Below, one piece after another: positions 11,547 to 22,524 of a stretch of 64,000 nucleotides of DNA. The position numbers were made by a program, and so were the translations under genes. The notes under the pieces were generated by a model. That model was not told where the DNA came from, made no database searches, and saw only the letters and a list, made by a program, of their open reading frames with translations. The first letter of the stretch is position 1. Each line of letters begins with the position of its first letter. Source of the stretch: Lichina pygmaea (lineage: Eukaryota > Ascomycota > Lichinomycetes > Lichinales > Lichinaceae); contig OY730175.1 of assembly GCA_963422465.1 (NCBI GenBank), positions 682,001 through 746,000 of the forward strand. The letters are read 5' to 3'.

Positions 11547-12804
11547 GGCGAAATCCACGATGTGGTGTTGACGTAGTCGATGCCAGAAAGATGGCTTATC
11601 TGGCGATGTTGTTGAGGAGGAAGGGGAATCAGGAGAGAAGAAAGAAGACTGAAGTAGATATATATACTGTAGGGCAAATAACACTAGAAAGAAAACACAG
11701 TCACAAACCCCCACAACACGCTTTCTTGTAAACTGGAATTTCAATCCATCACCATAGCAACACATCCTGGACCCGTAGAACAAATATCCATCACTAAGAT
11801 GGAATCGACCTGAATGATTGCTTGTCCTCATACAGCAGTAGACTGTAGGAGAGAATTCAACCTATCACTTCTGCACAGTTATAGGTTTGAAGAGGAAAAT
11901 CATACCGCGCCCCTCAACTAGGGACGTGGCTCTTCCAATGGCGTCAAGCTGAACTTGACGCCATCACCATGTCTGCAGACAAGAAGAGGGAGGATCATTC
12001 AGATACTTTCATCTGAAGTAAGAATAGAACCAGGCAGCCTCGATGGGATGGGAAACAGACGGTTGTACCAGACGGACCGAAGTTACTAGGAGACTAAAGA
12101 GAGGCATGGAGTAGAATCGACCTGCAAGACCACCTGACGAGCTAATACATTCACAGCCATGAAACATCCTAGAGTTTAGGTTCTGACCAGCGTTCTACAT
12201 AGATCATCCCAGCATAATCAGCGACTGAAACGTGGAGTGTTGATGAGATGCGTCTACTCCCGTACCGCTGGGTACAATGCGTGCTATCATATACCGGTAC
12301 GGTATATGGTTCTGGTCGTGTTGAGAGTATCTGCGGGTGCTATTCCCTGTGGCCCGGCATGTTCTGTGGAGTTGCCTCAATGCGAGCTTTCTGTACTGAC
12401 ATCTGTCGCTCTACGAGGTAAGAGTAGAGCGACATCAACGACGACGTGGACGCATTAATGTTTTTGCTTTCCGAAAGCTGCCGTTGCTGGTACGGTACCG
12501 TATCCCCCACGCCCCCCGTAACGCTACGTTACGGTACGTAAGGCTAGCTCTATCGATAACTAAACGATAGGGGGCATGACAGCCGCTCGTGCCGCTGTAG
12601 CAAGTACCGGTAATTAACTACCACGACTAAGCTACGTATGACGTCTCATCACCAGCCACACTCGCAAAACCGGTTCGAAGGCGCGCACATGTGAACCCCT
12701 CGTGGCCCTCCAAAACAATTCCTTGCTCACGATTTCCTATCTCCCGACTCTACTTCCGTGCGTGCGATCCTAGCTGCAACCAAGCCACTCAGATCACTCG
12801 CAAG
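11547..12804. other. spacer / divergent promoter region
   Basis: Lies between the minus-strand unknown gene and the plus-strand RRT8-like gene and may carry both promoters. Contains several CCGGTAC/GGTACC palindromes (12290-12610). No coding region seen beyond a possible upstream exon of the minus-strand gene (to about 11831). Confidence 0.45.
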
Positions 12805-13872
12805 ATGTCGGAAAAAGTAAAGGAGGTAGTGATCGAAGAGGTCGATCGCGTCAAAGAGTTGTCGCGAGAAGCCGCACGCAGTGGAGCGTACCTGTATCCG
12901 ATCAAGGTATTCAGCCCTCAGCATATTTTCTTCCAGTCGTTGCCAAGCTCCTGCTGATGCTCTTCAGGGAATTGTGTATTTCTGGGTACATCGCAGTCTA
13001 TGGCAACCGCTCATCTCGAGACTTGTCCCATTGTTCACGCTGTCCGTAGTCGTTGTATCGGCCATGTTCACCCTCACATACGTACCCCAAGCTGCCATCC
13101 TTGCGATATTCAACGGGCCGCTAGCGGTCCTCACGACGTTCGTCCTCGTAATGAGCGAGAGCTCGGCCATCATCACTATCTTGAGCAAGACGTTCCTGTT
13201 GGAAGAAGCTCTTGTTGATACCTTCGACGGCGTGAGAAACGCCCTGTCCGTTGCCCTTTCCAAGGACTCGATGCTAATCTATCCTGTGTGAAAGACTCTC
13301 GTGTCGAGGAATATGACCGACTTGGTCGGAGAGAGTCGCCAGATCAAACAAGGACGTGATGCAGGGGCTATGCTTGGGAAGCTCGCCAAGAAGCCCTTTC
13401 AGCGTTTCACACCGCAGGCCCTCATCCGCTACTTTATGTATCTGCCTCTGAATCTCATCCCTGTTGTTGGTACCGTTATTTTCCTTGTCATGCAAGGTAG
13501 GTTTCCGATAGACCCATGACCATGGCTTGAGGCTGACTCTGGCCCCAGGAAGAAACACCGGCCCGAACGCCCACAATCGATATTTCCAACTGAAGCGTAT
13601 GTCAGCTTCAGAGAGGGAAAAGTTCGTTGCTGCGCGGATGCCAGCTTATACCGCGTCAGCATGCCCCATTCATGTCGTTTCTGGTCGCCGCTGACACCTT
13701 GCTCCGCAGATATGGCGTCGTGGTGCTCGGATTAGAGCTGATCCCAGGTATTGGCATACTATTCTCCTTTACAAACACGGTCGGAGCAGCGCTTTGGGCT
13801 GCCGACCTGGAGAAGCAAGGCCCTCAGACAACGGCGCCAAAACTGCGAGAGGAAGCGGCGAAAGTGGAATGA
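12805..13872 (+). CDS. RRT8-like (LDS/EI24-like) multi-pass membrane protein
   Basis: Five exons (12805-12906, 12968-13231, 13295-13496, 13549-13654, 13710-13872) give 278 aa. It has four or more hydrophobic segments, the motif YLYPIK-GIVYFWVHRSLWQPLISRL near the N-terminus, FMYLPLNLIPVVGTVIFLVMQGRNTGPNAHNRYF in the middle and YGVVVLGLELIPGIGILFSFTNTVGAALWAADLE at the end. This order is that of the fungal RRT8/LDS family, associated in yeast with lipid droplets and outer spore wall (dityrosine) assembly. An apparent in-frame TGA at 13289 falls in intron 2 (GTGAGA donor, CTAAT branch); splicing gives VDTFDG-TLVSRNMTDLV, the expected family sequence. All phases close. The start at MSEKVKEV is preferred to the in-frame upstream ATG at 12691 because the extra residues look unstructured. 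Function in this fungus is inferred from family only. Confidence 0.82.
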
Positions 13873-15678
13873 TTGGACGACGGGGTGCTCTGATAGCTTC
13901 GTTGCTGGAGCATGGTCTTCAAGAGTCCCTCCAAAACGTTTCCTCTGTTACCAATCCGTGACTCTGATCATACTTTCCTTGGGCTTTGAATCTGGTATCT
14001 TAAGCCGTCATTTGTGGCCTATACCTTTCAATCCATTGTGATCGCAGAACATTAGACCACTCGCGGCTCTGGCAATCTTCGAAAGACAGATTCTGGAGTC
14101 CAGCTGCGACAAAGATTCATGAAAGCCCTGTTCGGGTCACTACAGTGATAGATCTATGCGCCTTTTCTTCCGGTAATGGCATGAGAAAAGGTGGAGACGA
14201 CTTTCTGCGGGTCAACTGCGGAACGGAGGACGAGCAGATTAGCCGGACGGTTGCAGGTGGATGCTGCAGTAGTAGACTATATGGGCAAGCTATTGAGAAG
14301 GCAGAGCAATTGAAAGTCCTTCAAGCTTGCAGATAACAATCGCTGTAGACTCAGGCAAGTTATCGACGATGAGGCGCTCCTGGGAAGGCGGTTGTGGCGC
14401 ATGCCCTAACCTGATTAGTGACGTCGCCTAAAATTAGCCTTTGATCAAAGGTCTGGTGCAGTACTGTAGGCTGGCACCTAGTGCGGTAACACCTAATCAT
14501 AACAAGCTGTCTCTGGCCGCGTTGTTCCAACCTCTGCGCTCACCGTTTCCACCTGGCAACTCACAAGGCAGAAGCCGATAGTCTACCTCCCAGTCATCAA
14601 TCCCTTCAGCCTCCGGTGTGTGACAAGTGCGAACTAGATGAGTCTAGGAGCACTTTCATGTCTTTGAATTGTCCACCAGTACTCGATCATCGGTTGGATT
14701 ACGCGCTCCCCCTTCACAAGGGACGCGGTAGCTTGACTATTGAGAGTTGGCTCTCGAGTCTTGCTCATCTCCTGTAATTCATGGATAATAAGGGCCGGCC
14801 GGCGTGCACCAACGATGAACCAGTCTTGTGGTCACACCCGCAAGCAGTCATAGAGCCTTTTGTATCCAGCTGCATCATCGGAAGGATATCTCTTTTTATA
14901 GAGCAGACATCGCCTATCGGCCGCCAGACGCAAAGTCCTCGAGCGGAGGCATCCTCGAACACAGATACCAAAGCTGATGTTCATGCTTTCCCCTCCTAGC
15001 CTCTGTAGGCACGATGGAATCCAACGCACCGCCCATAAAGGATACAGGACTTCCATGCTAATATCTCTTCCCGGAGGCTTTGACAAGTTTTCACGTACTT
15101 TTCTCCCCAATGGATTTCTTGATACAAGCCAAGGCGCTTGTTTATGTTCCTGAACTCTGAGCCGGTCAGCGACAGACTGCCGATGCAGGAAGCTGACGGG
15201 CTATTTCTGATGCCGCTTGCCGAAACATATCAACGCCATCTATGGGTGATGAAGTCTCCTCCATCACAGCATGTGCCTGTAATACCATTTCAACATCGCG
15301 GAGCCTCATCAGGCCACGGGGTCTGCCGGTTTATATCAGCCCTCATGATCCTCTGCTTTAACCGAGAATATATGCTTGCTTTCCCTCCATGTCTTCACTT
15401 GTTCTTCTTCCTCCGCCTGTACACTTCTATGATCTTTGTTCTCTTCAGTCACTCTCTTCATGGTCAGCCCTTTCTCTTACGTTCTCTGACACCTATTGTC
15501 AGTACCCTTTGATCCAGTCACTCATTCAACAGTTCGTCCGTTTTTTTATTTGAGCAATAGTAGGGCATTTTTTTACTCCGGGGCAGTTCGTTGCAGCTTG
15601 TTCCATCCCCTTGACTTGTGAGGCTGCTTGTTGCGATGCTTTTCGACTAATCTATCTTGCTATATCTTGCAGGTCAAG
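13873..15678. other. spacer, no gene seen
   Basis: About 1.8 kb. Several short open frames on both strands but none with a recognisable motif or convincing splice-linked partner. The last 150 bp before the next ATG is T-rich, as in fungal promoters and leaders. Confidence 0.45.
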
Positions 15679-18207
15679 ATGAATTGGTTTCTTCCTTTCT
15701 TAGGCTCGATGCCCTTCACACTCCTTTTGTTTTTCTTGTCTTTCGCCGAGGCGATTACAGGGGTTTTTCAGATGCACCACGATCAGCACCATGGGCACGA
15801 ACACACACGTCGGGGTGTTGCTACATCCACCAAATACGTGGTGCAGACTGTTTACATGACTGTTTATGGTAAGTTCCATCTCCGTCTCTTTGTTTCTGGT
15901 CACGTAACTTCTTTTGGCCGTATTTTGTGGAAATGCAACTAAGTTTTTATTAGCTGCGCATGCTACCTTGTCGGATGTCTCAAGCAGCACGCTCTGCTTA
16001 ACTTTCGCCGATGGCTCACTCTCTCCCAGGCCGTCCGGCGCCAATACAGCAGCTGCGGAGCCGGATGAGATCAACGTGCTCCTTTCGACGGGTGCTAACG
16101 CTATCTTGGTCGCGCGATCGGATAGTGTGAACCGGCAACCGGCCGGGGAATGAGTGTCTTCATTCGATCTCTCTCTTCTCTAAAATCTAGGAGCGACGAC
16201 CAAGAAGGAGAAAACTCTGCACACCGTCACGTGCAGACAAACAATTTAGCCGTCACTCAGGGGGAGGCTGATCTCTGAACCCCTGCAAATCCTTGGGCTA
16301 TCGACTCCCTGTCGAGTCCCTGGTTGACACCAATATACAGTGAGAATTCTCTTCTCACGTGAACTTGGCTCTAGCAGCGAGCGAGGACTGGTCTTCTCAC
16401 TCCTCCGGCTGACAGATAGTGTCAACGCGGCTCAGACGCAGACTGCCTCGGAGGAAGTCGGCAGCGGGTTTGATGGCGCTGAAGGTATGTTCTTCATACC
16501 CGTCAAGGCTTCAGTAGCAACCAGCAAAACTCTCAATTTTGAACAGTCAAACATCGTCCTATCATTGCCCCTTTAGCAGAATTTTGACGGCGTTGCCCAA
16601 ATGATAGTCCAATGAGATGCACAGAGCCCACTATCGGCGCCTCGGGATCCTGGGAGAGCGATCTTCCGCTTTCGTCGTCTGGCTCACGAAATGCCGTTGA
16701 CACAGAGAAGAGTGCTGGTAGCAGCATCCTTGTGGCGGTTCAAGTGGTTATGCCGACGGTTAGCAGTGTACGTAACGAATAAACTTCTCTTCATGCAACG
16801 CGGACGAGTCTAGGCTCAACGGCATCAGCGAGAACGCCCCGACCTCCAAGTACGTCAAGATCCGCCATTGGGCCAGGCCCGAATTGCCGGACGCCCTCCT
16901 GAAGATTGGTGTCAACGACGCGCTCTCGACGGACTATGACCTGGCGAACGATACAGGCGTGCTGGCCATCGACGAGGCGCCGAAGTCAATGCTCTCAGAC
17001 CTCAAAGCGCCACCTCATCTGTCTCGCGATGGTGGCAAAGGGGGCTATCTCAACGGCCAGAAGCTCTTCGTCTTCTGCGACACAGGTTCGTACACGATGC
17101 CGAAATCGGGGCAACGAAGGTAACTTCCTCGGCTTCGTCTCAAGCTCCGTCGCGGTCGACAAAGGTATGAAGGGCACCGCCTGTCGTGCTCCAGGACGGC
17201 GCGGGCCAGTGGAGTGACGACGTCGGACGCATGCGTGGTCTGTTCGCACTTACGGAAGGCGAGCAGAGCTACAACGTCGCCATGCAGGGCAACGGCCAGC
17301 GGTACGCCATCTGGGCCGAGTCCTCCATGATCTCCTACAACTACACGCACGCGCTCGTGTACGCGCCTATCGTGTACGACAACGTGAACCGCGCGACGGG
17401 CACGACAGTCTTCACCTGCGCCGGAATGACGCTGACCACGCTGACCGCCTCATCCGAGTCTGGACCGCGGGCCGAACGGATCGTCGACAAGCTCTTTCAG
17501 CAAGACGAGGTCGAGTGGGGCACCATGGCTGGCATGCGCAGCTACAGTCTATCCGGATTCGGCGGGAACGACGGGCGTGTCTACGTGCTCGGCAGGCTGG
17601 ACTGGGGCTTGCTGCTCGGACGGGTCGATGCCAAACGCATCCGAGAGAGCGATTCAGTGAGCCTTCTTCCTGACCAAGCCCTAACCCCGACAGCGCCGTC
17701 GGGCCGCGCCTCCCTGGCAGATCTGCCACACAGTACGAATATTGGGATGGTTTCGTCTGGTCGTCCAAGATGCGGGACACGTCGTCCGAGGCCTATTTTC
17801 TTCCCGGCACCTACATGGATGGCGATTTGATCTACTCGCCCGCTCATCTCACGTTCATCTTCATCTATCTGACGTCGTGGGTCGACAACACATTCTACTT
17901 CAGATATCTCAAGGCCGACCAAGCGATCCGGCCGTGGCAGGCCTCGGACGGGAAGCCGTGGGAAGATTTCGCCGAAAATCTGGCTAGATACTCGTGGTCG
18001 GAGGAGCAAGTTCTACTGAAGGTGGACGGGGTCCCGAAGGGCAAGTACATCTACGCCGGTGGAGTGCACCAGGGGTACTTCGACGAGGACGACCTCGCCA
18101 ACGGCGGCAAGAAGCTTCTGCTCAGCTGGACCGCACCGACCGGCGAGAAGCCTGGGGCCATGGCAAGCGAGTACTCGCACGTCACGGCCCAGGTCGAGCT
18201 TGAATAA
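15679..18207 (+). pseudogene. DUF4185-like secreted protein gene, apparently eroded
   Basis: The start codes a signal peptide (MNWFLPFLGSMPFTLLLFFLSFAEA) and a His-rich stretch, spliced at 15868/15954. The conserved body begins near 16814 and reads SRDGGKGGYLNGQKLFVFCDTGSYTMP, FLGFVSSSVAVDKG, QDGAGQWSDDVGRMRGL, YAIWAESSMISYNYTHALVYAPIVYD, QDEVEWGTMAG and, after a clean intron (17657-17733, joining ESDS to YEYWDGFVWSS), LTFIFIYLTSWVDNTFYFRYLKADQAI...YIYAGGVHQGYFDEDDLANGGKKLLLSWT. I take this for the fungal DUF4185-type beta-propeller family, extracellular and of unknown substrate. Two single-base frame slips (near 17107 and 17180) cannot be explained by introns. The part between 16150 and 16600 holds a foreign repeat and stops that no GT-AG choice removes. 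Either a decaying copy or assembly errors; the 3' third is intact. Confidence 0.6.
16329..16398 (+). repeat. dispersed repeat C, short copy inside the DUF4185-like gene
   Basis: Matches the ends of repeat C at 8369 (inverted) and 32143, including GAGAATTCTCTTCTCACGTGA and AGCGAGCGAGGACTGGTC-like words. The similar sequences GATAGTGTGAAC (about 16122) and GATAGTGTCAAC (about 16415) flank the disturbed stretch and may be remains of a target duplication. Confidence 0.55.
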
Positions 18208-18732
18208 GGCAGATAACGTGCGGTCGTTCGCGCCGGCGATGATGCTGGATAGTCTACTCGTATGTGCGTGATGCTCTAATCTTGCAAATACACCAGTTCA
18301 TGATATGTAGGGGTTGACTGCATGGGCTGACGTGGTAGAATCGAGTCTAATCTGTTGCCGTTGACGCTTTCTCCTGATGTCGACTTTGCCATCGACGTCT
18401 CATAACGTGATGACTAACAACCCGCTGACACAACAACTGGCGCGAATACCCACCAAGGTTCGAGGCGCAGGATCGTCAGTCGTCACCAGTCTACGGAATA
18501 CCTTGTACGTCAGATGACCGTCGACGGTTCCAAGCCCTGACCAGCAGAGACACAACCTTCTATGCAGGGCTGCATGTGGCCCGTGCTTACTCCCATGCCG
18601 CGAAACTTGCGCAACCAACGTTGGCGTCAGCATCGGGACCCAATTATGCAGATTTCTTGCCCCTGTGCCCCTCTTACTTCGGTGCTCCCCTCGCTTAGAT
18701 AGGTACATTCACTTTGCAGAGCTGTCCCATTT
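18208..18732. other. spacer, no gene seen
   Basis: Three-prime flank of the DUF4185-like gene. No coding signal. Confidence 0.4.
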
Positions 18733-19235
18733 CAGGCTAGGTATCTCTCGAAGCTGAGCAGCCTGCAAGTGTCATAAGTTCTGTAAACACCACACAGCAA
18801 GCAATTTCCAGGCTTAAGATGCTTCAACCTACAGTAATGTATGGAGGTCCATTGATGCGAAAAGTATTCAGAAAGAGTTCTATACATGTGACAAAAGTCG
18901 TGAGACTACCCCACAATTCCCCTCCCAGCTGTTGTCATGATTCCTGGTACTATCCACCACTATCCCACCACCTGAGATCTTGAAGTCTAAAGATCTCAAG
19001 CATCTTCTCATGAAGCTTAGTCTTCCTCCCACTAGTTCTGTAGATGGGCATCGCAATAATTGTCTGATGTAATTACGGACAATTACTCTGGTACCCCCAC
19101 TATGCATATATATTACTTTGGTGCCCTCCGCATAAATCAGTACATGTGCTTTGCCAAGCACACTTTATAAAGCTAGGTATTTCTTCAAGTGAAGCAAGGT
19201 ACATGCTTCATAAGTCTTGGAAACACCACACAGCA
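18733..19235 (+). repeat. pair of diverged direct repeats (~65 bp)
   Basis: 18733-18795 and about 19171-19235 share GCTAGGTATNTCTTC...CATAAGT...GNAAACACCACACAGCA in the same orientation with about 25 percent difference. Probably parts of an old repeated element. Confidence 0.6.
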
Positions 19236-19550
19236 CACATCCTTCGGTCGCATTTTTATCGTGGTCGCATCTGGTGTCTAGCTCTGTCTCTGTCAAGTCA
19301 GATCTTGTCCTTGTTGTTATATATAGTATTTTCGGCGGTGTGAGGCCCTCATCAGCGGCGTGGAGTTGAGCGGTCGGTGAGCTGATACCCCAGAAGTTTA
19401 GTAGTACTAAGTTTGTCTAGGGACTGCCACCAAACTAGAAGTACCTATACTAAGCGAGGGGGCCATGGAAGTAAGAAGGGGCACCGAAGTAGGATACGTG
19501 GTGGTACCGGAGTAATTGTCCGATAATTGTCCGACGTACGTAATTACCCC
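19046..19550. repeat. diverged inverted repeat, possible old MITE
   Basis: About 19062-19130 (GTAATTACGGACAATTACTC, then GGTACC, then a TTACTTTGGTGCCC-like word) is matched in inverted order by about 19478-19545 (GGGGCACCGAAGTA, then GGTACCGGAGTAATTGTCCG, then TAATTAC). Arms are about 80 bp with many differences. It may be a degraded terminal-inverted-repeat element; ends and target duplication were not resolved. Confidence 0.5.
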
Positions 19551-19815
19551 TCAAACGGGCGCACAATGCGTACCGTAGGTACCTTTGTACCCGGATCAAG
19601 ACCTTAGGGGCTCTTGATCACGAGTCCGTAGCTGTCTATAAATATGACGGAGTATGGAACCCTTTGAACTCACTTCGGTCCGATCTGCACGCGTCAGCGC
19701 CTTTGCGCCGTCTCCTTGGTGGCCAAAATTCGAGTCTTTGCAGGACAAGACAAGACATTCTTCCTCGACGTCGAGTATCATTGAGGATAGTCAAGTGACA
19801 GGATAATCAAGTGGC

Positions 19816-20908
19816 ATGGCCCCGGCGGGCGAAGGACAGCAGGTCACCATGAGCGAGCTGGCGGAGGAGAATCGCAAGCACTGGGAGTAGGTCGAGCGTG
19901 CTCTCACCGTTGGCCCTGCCATGCGACATTGGTTGCGCCGCCACCGTCATGACAAGGAGGGCCGTCATGGTGGCCCATATGCTCTTTTCTATAGCACTGG
20001 TGGTAACATCGCTGACATCGGTCTGTTCAATCCATCCAGCGACCAGGCTTCGATCTACTACAAAGAACCGTGGCAGAAGAAGTTCGAGAAGGAGGCGATG
20101 AGCACCATGCTCGCGAGGAAGGACTGGCTCGGGGTCGATTGGGCGAGCGGCAAAGTCCGCGTGCTGGACTATGCCTGCGGGCCGGGGGCGGTCTCGTCGG
20201 TAAGATTCCAAGCCAGGGGGCATTCGTTTCCCCGCCTGCTTCCGTTCGGCGTGAGATGAACCCACCGCCAACGATTCTTTCTGCTGGCAGGTCTACGCGC
20301 CTTACGCTGCCGAAGTGCGCGGCATGGACATTTCATCGAACATGGTCAAGGCCTTCGAGGAACGAGCCAAGAACGCGGGTCTCGAATCAAAGATGTCTGC
20401 CATCGTCGCGAACATTGTCGTGGACGGTGGTGCCGGCGCCGAGGCTGTCAGCGAGCCGTCCTGGTTCGACTTTGACCTGGTCTTCTCCGGTTTCGCCCTG
20501 CATCACTTCCCCGACCCGGCCATGGGCGCCAAGCGTCTGGTCGAGCGTGCCAGGCCTGGTACCGGCGTCGTCGTCTTTTCCGATGTTTTCTCATTTAAGC
20601 TGGACACGCTGGGTCGTACAGACGGCCACGACCACCGCCACGACGATCATGACCTCCATAATGGTGACGACCCCGAACACGAGCAAGGATCCGATGCTTC
20701 AGAGGAGAAGGTCAAGGAGAGGATGAAACGCATCATCTCGAAGCATGGTTTCTCGGTCGAAGAGGTGACTCGCATCCTTGAGGACGCTGGATGCGAGGCC
20801 GTCGAGATCGTCCCGATCGATGAGCCTATGGAGATGGTCATGGGCGGGAAATCCGTCAACATGCCTTGGTTCATCGCCAAGGGGAGAAGGAAGCGCAGCG
20901 CTTCATAG
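19816..20908 (+). CDS. class I SAM-dependent methyltransferase
   Basis: Three exons (19816-19886, 20040-20199, 20291-20908) give 282 aa. Start MAPAGEGQQVTMSELAEENRKHW; intron 1 (153 nt, phase 2) restores W-DDQASIYYKEPWQKKF, intron 2 (91 nt, phase 0) joins GPGAVSS to VYAPYAAEVRGMDIS. Motif I is VLDYACGPGAVS (about aa 66-77), followed by the acidic residue of GMDISSNMV and the post-motif FDLVFSGFALHHFPDP. These are the marks of the Rossmann-fold UbiE/Coq5-like small-molecule methyltransferases. An unusual His/Asp-rich loop (DGHDHRHDDHDLHNGDDPEHE, about aa 187-207) sits after the core beta strands and could bind metal or simply be disordered. It has no organelle-targeting peptide and no biosynthetic neighbours, so the substrate cannot be told. 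Confident on fold, not on substrate. Confidence 0.88.
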
Positions 20909-21069
20909 TCGTCGGTGGCTAGCATATGTTGACGGGGCAGACGATCGTAGGAGGGAGATGGCCTGTTGGGGCTTGAGCATAACTTCACGAGTATATGACG
21001 AATTCATACAATGCGTCCTGTTTCATCCAGTCATACGTACTCGGCATGACTGGTACGTAAGCATGAGTG

Positions 21070-21234
21070 TGTTAGGATTGCAACACTGCCAAGGTCCAAT
21101 CTCGGGAAGGACACGGCGGGCTGCAGAATAGAGGCTGAATAGGGAACTGAACAGGGGTTGAATTCGTGTATATAGCGAGTGCTTTTTGCCTAAAGAAATT
21201 GATAACGGCTCTTCCCTGCCTCCCAGCTCCAACA
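21070..21234 (+). repeat. 5' LTR of the copia-type element
   Basis: Begins TGTTAGGATTGC and ends CTCCAACA; preceded by GAGTG. About 97-98 percent identical to the 3' LTR. Confidence 0.9.
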
Positions 21235-21248
21235 GGTTATGAGCCCGG
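21235..21248 (+). other. primer-binding site, initiator-tRNA anticodon-arm type
   Basis: GGTTATGAGCCCGG directly follows the 5' LTR. It is complementary to the anticodon arm (CCGGGCTCATAACC) of initiator methionine tRNA, the half-tRNA priming mode known for Drosophila copia and Ty5-like elements. Confidence 0.7.
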
Positions 21249-22354
21249 AATCTGCGCAAGTTGAAGCCGTCCGCCTACCAGCTGCGATAAGCTAGGTTGT
21301 CTGCCAGCTACAAGAAGTCTGAGTCGTTCACCAGCTACGGGAAGTCTGAGTCGTTCACTAGCTACGAGAAGCTAAGTCGGTTTCTGCAGCGAGAAGCAGT
21401 CAGTCGGTCAACGAGCAATCCCACCTGCGATCACCACGATGTCGGCGTCTACCAGCAAGCTGTCAGTCAGGATTGACCAGCTCACGGCGTACAACTTTGA
21501 CACATGGAAGACGAAGATGGAGATGCTATTGATCCGGGAGCGCCTCTGGGCAGTCGTCTCGGAGAAGAAGACAAGGCCTAAGGCGAAAGGAAAAGCAAAG
21601 GAGGATTTGGACGAGCCAACGGACACCCAGCTGGCATTTGATGAGGAGGCTGAACGAGCAACAGCCACAATCTTTCTCTACCTCAGCGACAGTGTCGGCA
21701 GGAACGTACGAGGTATCCGTGACCCAGTCCAACTTTGGAAGAAGCTACACGACCTGTACGGCCAAACCGGTTTCTCGACTCGCCACTGGCTGTGGCAGCA
21801 GCTGTTCAAGGCCGAGCTACAGGGCTACAAGTCGGCGATTGAGTACACGGAGGAGATACGGTCAATAGCGGAGCGGTTGAAGGACGCAGGTTTTGAGGTC
21901 CATGATGAGATCTTGGCCACGGCGCTACTGTAAGGATTGGATGGGAGCTACAAGGCTTTTGTCTCCTTCACAACCCAGGTTTACCGTACGGACGAAACAA
22001 TCAGCTTTGATAAGCTGGTTGCCAACATCATTGATGAAAGTTGGTGGATGGGGTCAGAAGAACAGGAGCTAGAGCGGGCTCTACAAGCTACAGACTCAGC
22101 AAAAGGAAAAGGACGATATGGACACTGTCGGAAGATAGGGCACCGGAGCAAGAACTGCTGGATGAAACACCCAGAACTTCGACCGAACGACAACTCGGCC
22201 TCGGACTCAGATTCGAAGGACGAAACAGACCATCAGAGCAAGAAGAAAGGGGGAAAGAAGAGACAGCAGCGGAAGCACACGGCCTATCTAGCAGTCGCTT
22301 CTTCATAATCGTCGGATTTGGTATTCTGACAACCCTGCCAGTGTTGAGGGGGGG

Positions 22355-22519
22355 TGTTAGGATTGCAACACTGCCAAGGTCCAATCTCGGGAAGGACACG
22401 GCGGGCTGCAGAATAGAGGCTGAATAGAGAACTGAACAGGGGTTGAATTTGTGTATATAGCGAGTGCTTTTTTCCTAAAGAAACTGATAACGGCTCTTCC
22501 CTGCCTCCCAGCTCCAACA
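22355..22519 (+). repeat. 3' LTR of the copia-type element
   Basis: Preceded by a G-rich polypurine tract and followed by GAGTG, the second copy of the target duplication. Confidence 0.9.
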
Positions 22520-22524
22520 GAGTG

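Larger units (their letters stand above)
21070..22519 (+). mobile_element. Ty1/copia-type gag-only LTR element (fossil)
   Basis: A compact LTR element of 1450 bp with two 165-bp LTRs (TGTTAGG...CCAACA), a 5-bp GAGTG target duplication on both sides, a primer-binding site, a gag region and a G-rich polypurine tract before the 3' LTR. The gag region has the UBN2/copia pattern (YNFDTWKTKMEMLL; LWKKLHDLYG) and a CCHC-type zinc knuckle (CRKIGHRSKNC). No protease, integrase, reverse transcriptase or RNase H is present, so it must have relied on another element. The gag frame is broken about once. The LTRs differ at about 4 of 165 positions, so the insertion is fairly recent. Confidence 0.88.

Noticed and set aside
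13232-13294. In-frame TGA in the RRT8-like gene, suggesting read-through or a pseudogene
   Set aside because: The stop lies within a 63-nt stretch with GTGAGA donor, CTAAT branch and AAG acceptor. Removing it gives the family's usual sequence.
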